A stretch of DNA of 64,000 bases, taken from contig JAEPOM010000003.1 in assembly GCA_017642885.1 (NCBI GenBank), forward strand, positions 1 to 64,000, written 5' to 3'. This DNA comes from Henriciella sp. (lineage in GTDB: Bacteria > Pseudomonadota > Alphaproteobacteria > Caulobacterales > Hyphomonadaceae). The position numbers and the translations under genes were made by a program. This document shows, in pieces, positions 35,679 through 44,391 of this stretch. Position 1 is the first letter of the stretch. Each line of letters begins with the position of its first letter. The notes beneath the pieces were generated by a model. That model did no database searches, was not told the DNA's origin, and saw only the letters and a list, made by a program, of their open reading frames with translations.

Positions 35679-37013
35679 ATGGAATGCGTCGAAACCTCTG
35701 AAGGCCTCAGCCGTATGTATAAGGTCAGCGTCCCACAAGCTGATCTGCAAAAACGGTTCGATGAGCGTATCGAGGAGATCCGCCCACAAATGAACCTGAA
35801 GGGCTTCCGCCCGGGCAAAGTGCCTGCCTCTCACGTCAAGAAAATGTTCGGCAAGGACATCATGGGCGAAGTGGTTCAGGCTCTGGTTCAGGAAACCAGC
35901 CAGAAAGCCATTGAAGACGCGGATGTGCGCCCGGCCGGCCAGCCGGAAATGCACATGGAAAGCGACATGGAAAAGGTGCTCGATGGCGAAGAGGATCTCG
36001 CCTATCACATGCACCTCGACATCATGCCGGAATTTGAGCCTGTCGACATCAAGAAGCTGACGCTGACCAAGCCGGTCGCCGAAATCAATGATGACGAGAT
36101 CGAAGCTCGCCTGACGCAAATCGCTGAAGCCAATCCGAAATATGACAAGCGTGCCAAAACAGCGAAAGCGCGCAAGGACGATGCGATCGTAATCGACTTC
36201 CTTGGCAAGCTGGACGGCGAACCATTTGAAGGTGGCGCCGCTGAAGAGCACACTCTGGTTCTCGGATCGAACTCATTCATCCCCGGCTTTGAAGACCAGT
36301 TGATTGGGGTCAAAGCAGGCGACGAAAAAGAAGTCGAAGTAACCTTCCCTGAGCAGTATCAGGCCGAACACCTCGCCGGCAAAGCGGCTGTGTTTGAAGT
36401 GAAAGTGCACGAAGTGCGCGCCCCGAAAACACCAGATCTCGACGAAGAGTTCGCGACCGGCCTTGGCCTTGAAAGCCTCGACAAACTGAAAGAGCTGGTC
36501 TCTGAGCAGATCAAGAATGAGTTTGACGGCGCCTCACGTGCAAAGGCCAAACGCGGCCTGCTCGACGTCCTCGACGAAAAGCACGATTTCGAGCTGCCAC
36601 CGAAAATGGTTGAGCAAGAATTCAACCAGATCTGGCAACAGGTTCAAGCTGAAATGGACGCTGGCCGCACGCCGGAAGAAGACAAAGACAAGTCCGAAGA
36701 CGATCTGAAAGAAGAATACAACAAGATCGCACAGCGCCGCGTGCGCCTCGGCCTGGTCCTCGCAGAAATTGGCCGCGTTGCCGACATCCAGATTGACGAG
36801 CAAGAAGTCCAGCAGGCCCTGATCAGTGAAGCCCGCAACTTCCCCGGCCAGGAACGCCAGGTGATCGAATTTTTCCAAAAAGATCCAAACGCGATGGCTC
36901 AGCTCCGCGCCCCAATCTACGAAGACAAAGTCGTCGACCACATTCTTGGGACCGCCAAGGTCAAGGAAGAAACCGTGTCGAAGGAAGACTTGCTGAAAGA
37001 AGACGAAGAGTAG
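35679..37013 (+). CDS. tig: Trigger factor
   Basis: A 444-residue ribosome-associated chaperone and prolyl isomerase. The N-terminal ribosome-binding domain contains LKGFRPGKVPASHVKKMFG (the GFRxGKxP signature). The FKBP-type PPIase domain is at about 165-245 (DDAIVIDFLGKLDGEPFEGG, GFEDQLIGVKAGDEKEVEVTF in two parts), followed by the helical substrate-binding arms. The ATG at 35679 is preferred over 35670 because AAGGAA is eight bases upstream of the former but abuts the latter. The C-terminus is acidic. A terminator follows. Confidence 0.94.
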   Translation: MECVETSEGLSRMYKVSVPQADLQKRFDERIEEIRPQMNLKGFRPGKVPASHVKKMFGKDIMGEVVQALVQETSQKAIEDADVRPAGQPEMHMESDMEKVLDGEEDLAYHMHLDIMPEFEPVDIKKLTLTKPVAEINDDEIEARLTQIAEANPKYDKRAKTAKARKDDAIVIDFLGKLDGEPFEGGAAEEHTLVLGSNSFIPGFEDQLIGVKAGDEKEVEVTFPEQYQAEHLAGKAAVFEVKVHEVRAPKTPDLDEEFATGLGLESLDKLKELVSEQIKNEFDGASRAKAKRGLLDVLDEKHDFELPPKMVEQEFNQIWQQVQAEMDAGRTPEEDKDKSEDDLKEEYNKIAQRRVRLGLVLAEIGRVADIQIDEQEVQQALISEARNFPGQERQVIEFFQKDPNAMAQLRAPIYEDKVVDHILGTAKVKEETVSKEDLLKEDEE

Positions 37014-37040
37014 CGTTTCGTCTATTTCTACGATTTACGA

Positions 37041-37070
37041 GAAAGCCCGCAGTGATTGCTGCGGGCTTTC
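37041..37070 (+). terminator. Intrinsic terminator after tig
   Basis: GAAAGCCCGCAG and CTGCGGGCTTTC form a perfect 12-bp stem with a 6-base loop, then TTTATTT. Confidence 0.92.
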
Positions 37071-37142
37071 TTTATTTGGGCCCTTAAACTGAGCGCATAT
37101 GGCATTGCGCAAAAGCGGCAGACTAGGCGCAGGCTGACTGTA

Positions 37143-37179
37143 GATTTATCGATAAACAACTTGTGATTTATCGAATAAC
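37143..37179 (+). promoter_or_regulatory. Tandem 15-bp repeat in DUF2306 promoter
   Basis: GATTTATCGATAAAC (37143-37157) and GATTTATCGAATAAC (37165-37179) are spaced 22 bp start to start, about two helical turns. The second ends 16 bp before the DUF2306 gene start. The first contains the palindrome TTTATCGATAAA. The layout suggests cooperative binding of a repressor on one DNA face. Confidence 0.45.
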
Positions 37180-37195
37180 AATATAAACGAGCGCA

Positions 37196-38020
37196 ATGGA
37201 ACGTGCGATCTCCCAGACTTCGAATAATTCCGCTTCACCTCGATCCGGGCGACGCGCCATGCTTCTGGCAGCTTCAGCCTGGTACGTTCCCGTCCTCATC
37301 GGCCAGTTCATATTTGTGGCTTATATATTCTACGCCTACGGCGTGCCCTTGGTGCTCGGCGACCTGGAGGGGTGGAATTCACATCTCAGCCAGGCTTGGG
37401 TTTCCGGTCGTGAGATGGGCAATGCCGCCGTCGCGGCGCATCTCGCGTTGGCCGTCATCATTCATATTGGCGGTCCCTTGCAACTCGTTCCAGCCGTGCG
37501 ACGACGATTTCCAGCTTTCCACCGCTTAACCGGGCGCGCCTTTACTGCGGGCGTCATCATTGCGGTCGTTTCTGGTGCTTTCATGCTCGTGGTTCGCGAA
37601 ATCGGCGCATGGCCACTGCGTCTCGGATTCATCCTGCAAGCTGTATTGATCCTGTGGTTCACCTACTATGCCATTCGCCATGCAAGACGCCGCGAAATAG
37701 ATGTCCATATGCGATGGGCGACCCGGCTTTTCCTCGCCGCAAGTGCGGTCTGGTTCTTCCGTGTCATGATTATGATCTGGTTCGTTCTGACGGGCGGAAT
37801 CGGAATCGACACGTCAGACGGAACCGGCTGGTTTCTCGACGTGATGTCGATAGGACAATTTCTGCCGCTCGCCATCTACGAGCTCTACCATTATCTCAAA
37901 TCCAATGGCGCGGCTTCCGCGCGTTACGCCATGGCCGGGTTCCTCTGGATCGCCGCTGCGGCCACGTTTGTGGGTGTAGGCCTCGCCACGCTTGGAATGT
38001 GGTTCCCGGTTCTGGGTTAG
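37196..38020 (+). CDS. DUF2306 membrane protein
   Basis: A 274-residue integral membrane protein with about seven helices. DUF2306 features are visible: AHLALAVIIHIGGPLQLVP with an intramembrane His, RRFPAFHRLTGRAFTAGV (conserved HRxxGR loop), and HMRWATRLFLAASAVWFFRV. Several His and Arg residues recur at membrane edges, which hints at a redox or metal-binding role, but the function is unknown. The start has no good ribosome site. Two operator-like repeats lie just upstream. It converges on the LysR gene. Confidence 0.82.
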   Translation: MERAISQTSNNSASPRSGRRAMLLAASAWYVPVLIGQFIFVAYIFYAYGVPLVLGDLEGWNSHLSQAWVSGREMGNAAVAAHLALAVIIHIGGPLQLVPAVRRRFPAFHRLTGRAFTAGVIIAVVSGAFMLVVREIGAWPLRLGFILQAVLILWFTYYAIRHARRREIDVHMRWATRLFLAASAVWFFRVMIMIWFVLTGGIGIDTSDGTGWFLDVMSIGQFLPLAIYELYHYLKSNGAASARYAMAGFLWIAAAATFVGVGLATLGMWFPVLG

Positions 38021-38032
38021 CCGCCGCGAACC

Positions 38033-38968
38033 CTAAACGCCCGCAACCTCGCTCGCAGCTGCTTCTGCCTTCACCCATTTGATGAACGCGCGCACGTCTT
38101 CGGACAGGTGGCGGCCTTTCGGCCAGACCAGCCAATAGCCGTAATCGACGCTGATCGAGCCGTCTGCGAAAGGTGCAATCAAGCGACCTGCAGCGATATC
38201 AGCCGATGCGATGGCCCGCTTGGCGAGGACCACGCCGCGCCCTGTAGCGGCAGCTTCAATCGCCAGCGCCGACTGATTGAACCTAGGGCCGCGCGTGCCG
38301 TCGACATCTGCGCCGGCGCCGCGGGCTTTCAGCCAGCTGGTCCAATCGGGGCACGATGGATCGACCTCAGCGCTGACATCGTGGATCAACGTGTGCTTGG
38401 CGAGATCTGACGGCTTCCGGATCGCGTCCGGGCCTTCCAACAGTTTTGGCGAGCAGATCGGAAGGACGGTTTCATCAAGCAGTTTTTCTGATTTCAAGCC
38501 GTCATATTCGCCGCCGCCATAGCGGATCGCAAAATCAGCATCTGCCGTCGTGAAGTCGGTTATACCGCTATCCGCGCTGACCCAGGCTTCGACGCCTGGA
38601 TTAGCGCTGTGGAACCGGTCGAGCCGCGGCGCGAGCCACTTGGCGGCAAAGCTCGGCGCGGAGCTGACCATAACCCGGCCCTTGCGCGCGGGCGCCTGCA
38701 TGATGCGGCCCGCTTCCGCGATTTGGTCAAAGGCTTCCCGCACCAGCGGAAGCGCGGCCTGCGCGGCATCTGTCAGCAGCACACTTCGACCCGTTCGCTT
38801 GAACAGCGGAGTTCCGGCATAGTCTTCGAGCTGGCGGATATGCTGCGATATCGCACCGGGCGTAACGTTAAGTTCGTCCGCCGCTTTCGTAAAAGACAGG
38901 CGGCGCGCCGCGGCTTCAAAAGCCCGCAGAGCATTCAAGGGCGGGAGGCGATCATTCGTATCTGACAT
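38033..38968 (-). CDS. LysR-family regulator (GcvA-like)
   Basis: A 311-residue LysR regulator. The N-terminal winged HTH is LNALRAFEAAARRLSFTKAADEL, then NVTPGAISQHIRQLEDYAGTPLF (about residues 10-60). The effector domain (about 90-300) includes FAIRYGGGEYDGL and ends with a WLVWPKGRHLS segment, both typical of the GcvA subgroup. It is divergent from the cysG operon with a 129-bp gap. It might control sulfate assimilation, though the known cys regulator (CysB) is from another subgroup. Confidence 0.88.
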   Translation of the reverse strand: MSDTNDRLPPLNALRAFEAAARRLSFTKAADELNVTPGAISQHIRQLEDYAGTPLFKRTGRSVLLTDAAQAALPLVREAFDQIAEAGRIMQAPARKGRVMVSSAPSFAAKWLAPRLDRFHSANPGVEAWVSADSGITDFTTADADFAIRYGGGEYDGLKSEKLLDETVLPICSPKLLEGPDAIRKPSDLAKHTLIHDVSAEVDPSCPDWTSWLKARGAGADVDGTRGPRFNQSALAIEAAATGRGVVLAKRAIASADIAAGRLIAPFADGSISVDYGYWLVWPKGRHLSEDVRAFIKWVKAEAAASEVAGV

Positions 38969-39097
38969 AATTTACGTCTATAACCAGATTTTGATTGTAG
39001 TTTCTCTAAACAATGGAATAAGGCTCTTTCGGTTGCGGAAACCGCCTCGTCAACTCATTTCTGCGCCACAGATTGATCTAACGGACATTTACGAGCC

Positions 39098-40501
39098 ATG
39101 CGTCTCTTCCCTGCGTTTTTCTATACAGACGATGCGCACGTCACCGTTTTCGGTGGCGGCGAGGAGGCCCGACGCAAGGTACGCCTGCTGGCCAAGACCA
39201 CGCTGAAAATCACTGTTGTTATCGACACTGAGATTGAGCCCGGTTTTGCCGAGGAGTTCGCAGGTCGCATCACCATCGCCCCGCGTGATATGGCTGGGCA
39301 AGCGCTGGACCGGTCCAAGTTCGCGATCATCGCCTGCCGGACGAACGCAAACACCGAGCAATCGATTATCTGGGCGCGCGAATATGGCATTCCGATCAAT
39401 GTCGTCGACCAGCCGGAAGACTGCGACTTCACCGTTCCGAGCATTCTGGAACGCGGAGAGATTGTTGCCGCCGTCGGCTCCGGCGGCGCCGCTCCCGTGC
39501 TGGCCAAGCGCGTTCGCACGAGCCTCGAAGCACTAATGCCGCAGAACATGGGACCGTTGTCCGAGATCGCTCGTGACTTCAGGCCTCGTGTTTATGAAGT
39601 CCTCGATGACGGCAAGAAACGCCGCCAGTTCTGGGAAGCCGCACTCAACGGCGCCCCAGCTGATCTGGCGCTGGAGGGGAAATTCGAGGACGCGAAACAC
39701 GCGCTCGAGACCCTGCTTCAGGAAACAGCTGCGCCGGCCAATCAAATCGGTCCGGTCCATATAGTCGGCGCAGGCCCAGGCGATCCGGAATTGCTGACGC
39801 TCAAGGCGTTCCGCCTGATCCAGAACGCCGACGTGGTATTCCATGACCGTCTTGTCAGTGACGAGATTATGGATCTGGTGCGCCGTGATGCAACACGCGT
39901 CTCCGTCGGCAAAGCCAAGTCCAACCATTCCGTCCCGCAAGACAAGATCCATGACCTGATGATCGCTGCCGCCAAGTCCGGTCAGCGCGTGGTCCGCCTG
40001 AAAGGCGGCGATCCGTTCGTTTTTGGCCGTGGCGGCGAGGAAGTTGAGGCGCTGCGCGACGCAGGACTTGAAGCATCTGTCGTGCCCGGCATCTCTTCAG
40101 CGCTCGGATGCGCGGCATCGGCCGGATTACCGCTCACGCACCGCGATCACGCACAGACCCTGACCTTTGTGACCGGCCATGCCAAAACAGGCGAGGTGCC
40201 TGACCTGGACTGGGCATCGCTCGCCAAGCCCGCACAAACCGTCGTTGTCTTTATGGGGGTCGGCACAGCGCCGACGATTTCAGAAAAACTCATCCATGCG
40301 GGCCGCGCCAACTCGACACCAGTGGCGGTGATTGAAAACGGTACACGCCCAAATGAAATTCGCATCTTCGGAACGCTCGCGGAACTGCCGCAACTTATTA
40401 CCCGCGCTGGGATCAAGGGCCCTGCTCTGCTGATCATTGGCGAAGTAAGCGCCATCCCTGCCGAAGCGCTCGCTCAACTTTCCTCGGAGGCTGCCGCATG
40501 A
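39098..40501 (+). CDS. cysG: Siroheme synthase (trifunctional CysG)
   Basis: A 467-residue fusion. The N-terminal precorrin-2 dehydrogenase/ferrochelatase part (about 1-200) has VTVFGGGEEARRKVRLLAK as NAD loop. The C-terminal uroporphyrinogen-III methyltransferase (about 220-460) has VHIVGAGPGDPELLTLKA, VVRLKGGDPFVFGRGGEE and VVPGISSALGCAASAGLPLTHR (in overlapping parts). It makes siroheme, the cofactor of the sulfite reductase encoded three genes downstream. In the dehydrogenase Rossmann motif the usual GGG is present. First gene of the sulfur operon; 4-bp overlap with the next. Confidence 0.94.
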   Translation: MRLFPAFFYTDDAHVTVFGGGEEARRKVRLLAKTTLKITVVIDTEIEPGFAEEFAGRITIAPRDMAGQALDRSKFAIIACRTNANTEQSIIWAREYGIPINVVDQPEDCDFTVPSILERGEIVAAVGSGGAAPVLAKRVRTSLEALMPQNMGPLSEIARDFRPRVYEVLDDGKKRRQFWEAALNGAPADLALEGKFEDAKHALETLLQETAAPANQIGPVHIVGAGPGDPELLTLKAFRLIQNADVVFHDRLVSDEIMDLVRRDATRVSVGKAKSNHSVPQDKIHDLMIAAAKSGQRVVRLKGGDPFVFGRGGEEVEALRDAGLEASVVPGISSALGCAASAGLPLTHRDHAQTLTFVTGHAKTGEVPDLDWASLAKPAQTVVVFMGVGTAPTISEKLIHAGRANSTPVAVIENGTRPNEIRIFGTLAELPQLITRAGIKGPALLIIGEVSAIPAEALAQLSSEAAA

Positions 40502-40803
40502 CATCTGTGCGCCCAAAACTGAAACCAGACACACCGAAAACCATCACCGCCTGGGAAACCGCTTCCGGCAAAGTCGTCTGGTTGCGCGCGGACCAAACCT
40601 GGACCAGTGACCCCGGCGAGATCGGCGTATTTACCGGTGATGCTGCCGAAGCTGCCCTTGAAGGCGCTAAGACGCAGGAAGGTGAAATCACCGACCCCTA
40701 TTTCATGGAAGTCACTGAGGACGGCAAAGTCGCCGGCCGCGAAACCCTGCGGGAAACCATTCGCGCCAACGGACCGACGGTTCCTTACGGGGTGATCATC
40801 TGA
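40498..40803 (+). CDS. DUF2849 protein of the sulfur operon
   Basis: A 101-residue soluble protein. DUF2849 members are almost always next to cysG and cysI in alphaproteobacteria. Segments ITAWETASGKVVWLRADQTW and ETLRETIRANGPTVPYGVI match the family pattern. The role is unknown and is inferred to be in sulfite reduction from position. It overlaps cysG by 4 bp and touches the GST gene at its last base. Confidence 0.85.
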   Translation: MTSVRPKLKPDTPKTITAWETASGKVVWLRADQTWTSDPGEIGVFTGDAAEAALEGAKTQEGEITDPYFMEVTEDGKVAGRETLRETIRANGPTVPYGVII

Positions 40804-41438
40804 TGCCCGCAAGAGAAATCACGAAACTGACGCTCTATGGCGACAGCATTTCTGGCAACTGCCAGAAGCCACGTTGGACGGCGGATTATCTCGACATTGA
40901 TCATGACTGGGTCGAGGTGGATATCCTGAACGGCGGGACGCAATCTGAAGAGTTCCTGTCGCTGAACCCGGTGGGGCAAGTGCCGATTGCGCGTTGGCCG
41001 GACGGACGGGTGCTGCCGCAGTCGAACGCCATCATGCTTTATCTGGCCGAAGGCTCGGACCTCATTCCAGAGAGCAGCTTTGAACGGGCGCAGATGAACT
41101 CCTGGCTGTTCTGGGAACAGTACTCGCACGAAACATCGATCGCGGTCCGGCGCTTCAAGAAACACTATCTCAGACTTCCGGACGAAGAGATCGATCCGCA
41201 ACTCATGGTCAAAGGTCGCCGTGCCCTCGGGGTCATGAATATGCAGCTGACCTGGAGCGACTGGCTCGTCGGAGAAAGCGTCACCTGCGCCGACATTGCG
41301 CTGGTCGCCTACACAAGGGTCGCGCATGAAGGCGGTTTTGACGTCGCCGAATTTCCGAATGTCGAGCGCTGGGTCAGCCGCGTCGAAGGCGCCCTATCCA
41401 TCGGTCACGCCATGCCCAAAGAAGGGGTTACTCTGTAA
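40803..41438 (+). CDS. Glutathione S-transferase inside the cys operon
   Basis: A 211-residue GST. The thioredoxin-like domain shows LTLYGDSISGNCQKPRWTADYL (Ser and Cys near the active-site position), SLNPVGQVPIARWPDGRVLPQSNAI (cis-Pro and Gln-Ser glutathione contact, in two parts), then an all-helical domain with SVTCADIALVAYTRVA. Start and stop each share one base with neighbouring cys genes, so it is locked into the operon by translational coupling. A link to sulfite, persulfide or glutathione-bound sulfur chemistry is inferred, not shown. Confidence 0.88.
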   Translation: MPAREITKLTLYGDSISGNCQKPRWTADYLDIDHDWVEVDILNGGTQSEEFLSLNPVGQVPIARWPDGRVLPQSNAIMLYLAEGSDLIPESSFERAQMNSWLFWEQYSHETSIAVRRFKKHYLRLPDEEIDPQLMVKGRRALGVMNMQLTWSDWLVGESVTCADIALVAYTRVAHEGGFDVAEFPNVERWVSRVEGALSIGHAMPKEGVTL

Positions 41439-43096
41439 TGTACCGCTATGATGAGTTTGACGCTCAGATCGTCAAAGAACGCGTGGATCAGTTCCGCAGT
41501 CAGGTCGAGCGTCGCCTGTCAGGAGACATCCTGGAGGATGAGTTCAAGCCGCTACGTCTTCAGAACGGCGTCTACTTGCAGCTGCACGCTTATATGTTGC
41601 GCGTCGCGATCCCGTACGGCCAGCTGAACGCTGCGCGGATGCGCAAGCTCGCCAAGGTCGCCCGCGATTATGATCGCGGCTATGGCCATATGACCACCCG
41701 CCAGAACATTCAGTACAATTGGGTGGCTCTGAAGGATATTCCCGACGTTCTGGAAGAGCTTGCCGAGGTCGAGATGCACGCCATCCAGACCTCCGGAAAC
41801 TGTATTCGAAACGTGACGTCAGATCATTTTGCCGGCGCCACCAAAGACGAGATCATGGACCCGCGCCCCTGGTGCGAGATCATTCGCCAGTGGAGCACGT
41901 TCCACCCGGAATTCGCGTTTCTGCCCCGCAAGTTCAAAATCGCTGTCACCGCCGCCGAACATGACCGCGCAGCGATCCGTGTGCACGATATCGGACTGCA
42001 CATGCGCGAACGCGACGGCGTGGTTGGCTTTGAAGTTCATGTCGGCGGTGGCCAGGGCCGCACGCCGATCATCGCCGCGATGGTCAATGAATTCGTTCCT
42101 GAGAGCGAAATCCTCGATTATCTCGAGGCGATTATGCGGGTCTATAACCGCTTCGGTCGCCGCGATAACAAATACAAGGCGCGGATCAAGATCCTGGTCA
42201 CGGAAACCGGCCCGGAAGAATTCACCCGTTTGGTCGAAGAAGAATATGCCGCCCAGCAGACAAGCGAAAAGATCGCCCTGCCCGAGGCTGAGATCGATCG
42301 GATCAACGCCTATTTCGCGCCGCCTGCCTTTGAAGATAAAACAGAGACCAGCGCGGCCTTCGAGCGCGCCAAGACCGCCGATCCAGCCTTTGCCAATTGG
42401 GCCAAGGTCAATCTGCACCCCCATAAAGTCGCTGGCTATACTTCCGTCACCATCAGCCTGAAGCCGATCGCTGGGCTGGCGGGGGATGCAACGGACAGCC
42501 AGATGATGGTGATGGCACACCTCGCAGAACGGTACGGCTTCGACGACATCCGCGTCACGCATGCCCAGAATGTGGTGCTGCCTCACATCGCGCTGGATGA
42601 CCTCTATGAGGTGTATCGCGAACTGGCGGCCGCCGGACTGGCAACGGCGAATGAAAGCCTGATCACAGACATGATTGTCTGCCCGGGCCTGGATTATTGC
42701 AACCTTGCCAATGCCCGGTCGATCCCGGTTGGGCAGGAGATCCAGAAGGTCTTCGCCGACCCAGCCTATGAGCAGGATATCGGCAAGCTACACATCAATA
42801 TTTCCGGCTGCATCAACGCTTGCGGCCACCATCATGTCGGACATATCGGCATTCTCGGCGTCGACCGGAAAGGCGAGGAGTATTACCAGGTCTCCCTCGG
42901 CGGGCGCGCCGATGAAAAGGCGACTGTCGGACAGATCATCGGCAAAGCGCTGCGGTATGAGGAAGTGCCGAGCGCTGTCAAAACCATCGTCGACACCTAT
43001 CGCGACTTGCGGACGAGCCAGGACGAAAAATTCATTGATACGGTCGAGCGCCTTGGCGTCGAACCCTTCCAGGAGGCGATCTATGCCACTGATTAA
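41438..43096 (+). CDS. cysI: Sulfite reductase hemoprotein (nitrite/sulfite reductase)
   Basis: A 552-residue siroheme and [4Fe-4S] enzyme reducing sulfite to sulfide. Cluster and siroheme ligands are Cys415 and Cys421 (VCPGLDYCN) and Cys458 and Cys462 (GCINACGHH). Siroheme-pocket segments GHMTTRQNIQYNWVALKDI and TSGNCIRNVTSDHFAGAT are intact. No CysJ flavoprotein is encoded beside it, so electrons probably come from ferredoxin, perhaps via the fpr product. It overlaps the DUF934 gene by 14 bp. Confidence 0.93.
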   Translation: MYRYDEFDAQIVKERVDQFRSQVERRLSGDILEDEFKPLRLQNGVYLQLHAYMLRVAIPYGQLNAARMRKLAKVARDYDRGYGHMTTRQNIQYNWVALKDIPDVLEELAEVEMHAIQTSGNCIRNVTSDHFAGATKDEIMDPRPWCEIIRQWSTFHPEFAFLPRKFKIAVTAAEHDRAAIRVHDIGLHMRERDGVVGFEVHVGGGQGRTPIIAAMVNEFVPESEILDYLEAIMRVYNRFGRRDNKYKARIKILVTETGPEEFTRLVEEEYAAQQTSEKIALPEAEIDRINAYFAPPAFEDKTETSAAFERAKTADPAFANWAKVNLHPHKVAGYTSVTISLKPIAGLAGDATDSQMMVMAHLAERYGFDDIRVTHAQNVVLPHIALDDLYEVYRELAAAGLATANESLITDMIVCPGLDYCNLANARSIPVGQEIQKVFADPAYEQDIGKLHINISGCINACGHHHVGHIGILGVDRKGEEYYQVSLGGRADEKATVGQIIGKALRYEEVPSAVKTIVDTYRDLRTSQDEKFIDTVERLGVEPFQEAIYATD

Positions 43097-43574
43097 AAAC
43101 GGCGCGGAAATCGAAGACACCTGGTCGTTTGTTGCTGACGATGCCGACTTGCCGTCTTCAGGATGTGTAACAGTCCCTTTAGCTAAGCTAATCGATGATG
43201 CGGACGGAATCCTGGCGCGCAATCAGCAAATTGGCGTGCGTCTTTCGCCCGCCGATGACCCGCACGAGCTGACCCCGTTCCTGGACCGTATCGCATTGAT
43301 TGAAATAGACTTTCCGAAATATGTCGATGGTCGCGGCTACAGCCAGGCGCAACTGCTTCGGCGTCGTCTGGGCTATACTGGTGAGCTGCGCGCGGTAGGT
43401 CACGTGCTGAGAGATCAGATTCTCTATATGAACCGTTCAGGGTTTGATGCTTATCAGACGTCCAGGGCCAACCTAGCTAATGTGTTGAAAGCGCTGGAAG
43501 AGTATTCCGCGTTCTATCAACCCGCCGCGGACGGTCAGACTTCTGTCTTTTCGAGGCGCCACGCAAAAGGCTAG
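43083..43574 (+). CDS. DUF934 protein of the sulfur operon
   Basis: A 163-residue protein of DUF934. IEIDFPKYVDGRGYSQAQLL and LRAVGHVLRDQILYMNRSGFDAY are the family core (about 78-125). These proteins accompany cysI/cysH in most alpha- and betaproteobacteria and are thought to assist sulfite reduction. The ATG at 43083 is inside the end of cysI, and a longer open frame would overlap cysI extensively. cysH follows after 5 bp. Confidence 0.87.
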   Translation: MPLIKNGAEIEDTWSFVADDADLPSSGCVTVPLAKLIDDADGILARNQQIGVRLSPADDPHELTPFLDRIALIEIDFPKYVDGRGYSQAQLLRRRLGYTGELRAVGHVLRDQILYMNRSGFDAYQTSRANLANVLKALEEYSAFYQPAADGQTSVFSRRHAKG

Positions 43575-43579
43575 CGCGC

Positions 43580-44323
43580 ATGCCCTATTCGGATATCAAG
43601 CTGCGGATTGACGAAGACGTAGATCAGCGCCTTGCGCGTTTGAACGGCGAACTTCGTGAAGCCTCTGCGCAGACCATCCTGCGAGCTTCGATCTTGCGCG
43701 AATGGCGCGATGAGTTGACCTATGTCTCAAGCTTCGGCGCTGAGAGCGCAGTGATGCTCGCCTTGATTGCCGACGTCGATCCGGACCTTCCGATTGTTTT
43801 CCTCGAAACCGGCATGCATTTCCCGCAAACGCTGGACTACAAAGAAGAGCTGATCGAACGCCTCGGCCTGACCAATGTCCGTGACATTCCGCCAGCCGAA
43901 GACGAGCGCCTGCTAGAGGATCCGAAGAACACACTTTGGAAAACTGATCCGGATGCCTGCTGCGCCTTGCGCAAAGTGCGCCCGCTTGAGCCTGCGCTCG
44001 ACGGCTTCGACGCCTGGATCACTGGACGCAAGCGTTTCCATGGCGGCGCCCGCATGTCCCTGCCCGTGTTTGAGTATGCCAGCGGACGGTTCAAGGTGAA
44101 CCCAATGGCTGGTTGGACGCAGGAAGACGTGCAGGCTTACTTCAAGCGCCGTGAGCTGCCGCGTCACCCGCTGGTTGCCCAGGGCTATCCATCCATTGGC
44201 TGCTGGCCTTGCACCAAGCCAGCTGAAGACCCGAACGATATTAGATCAGGTCGCTGGGCTGGTCAGGAGAAATCTGAGTGCGGCCTGCATATCGAAAAGA
44301 CTGAGCGCCCGCGCGTTTTCTAA
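43580..44323 (+). CDS. cysH: Adenylyl-sulfate (APS) reductase
   Basis: A 247-residue thiol-dependent reductase. The cluster cysteines Cys127-Cys128 (DACCALRKVRPLEPAL) and Cys208/Cys211 (GCWPCTKPA) identify the [4Fe-4S] type that uses APS rather than PAPS. The catalytic Cys234 is in the C-terminal SECGLH. SSFGAESAVMLALIADVDP holds the substrate-binding loop. The product sulfite goes to CysI. No cysN/D or cysC is in the window. A hairpin terminator follows that overlaps the next gene's start. Confidence 0.93.
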   Translation: MPYSDIKLRIDEDVDQRLARLNGELREASAQTILRASILREWRDELTYVSSFGAESAVMLALIADVDPDLPIVFLETGMHFPQTLDYKEELIERLGLTNVRDIPPAEDERLLEDPKNTLWKTDPDACCALRKVRPLEPALDGFDAWITGRKRFHGGARMSLPVFEYASGRFKVNPMAGWTQEDVQAYFKRRELPRHPLVAQGYPSIGCWPCTKPAEDPNDIRSGRWAGQEKSECGLHIEKTERPRVF

Positions 44324-44353
44324 GCCGCTACCCAAGCAATCATAATTTTGCCG

Positions 44354-44391
44354 GAAAGCATGTCATTATCGATGGCATGCTTTCTGTTTTT
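44354..44391 (+). terminator. Terminator of the cys operon overlapping the next start codon
   Basis: GAAAGCATG (44354-44362) and CATGCTTTC (44376-44384) form a perfect 9-bp stem, followed by TGTTTTT. The 3' arm contains the ATG at 44377 of the next gene, so the hairpin can both end the cys transcript and hide that start codon. Confidence 0.7.

Noticed and set aside
35607-36251. Minus-strand open frame of about 214 codons
   Set aside because: It is antisense to the trigger factor gene and has no family features.
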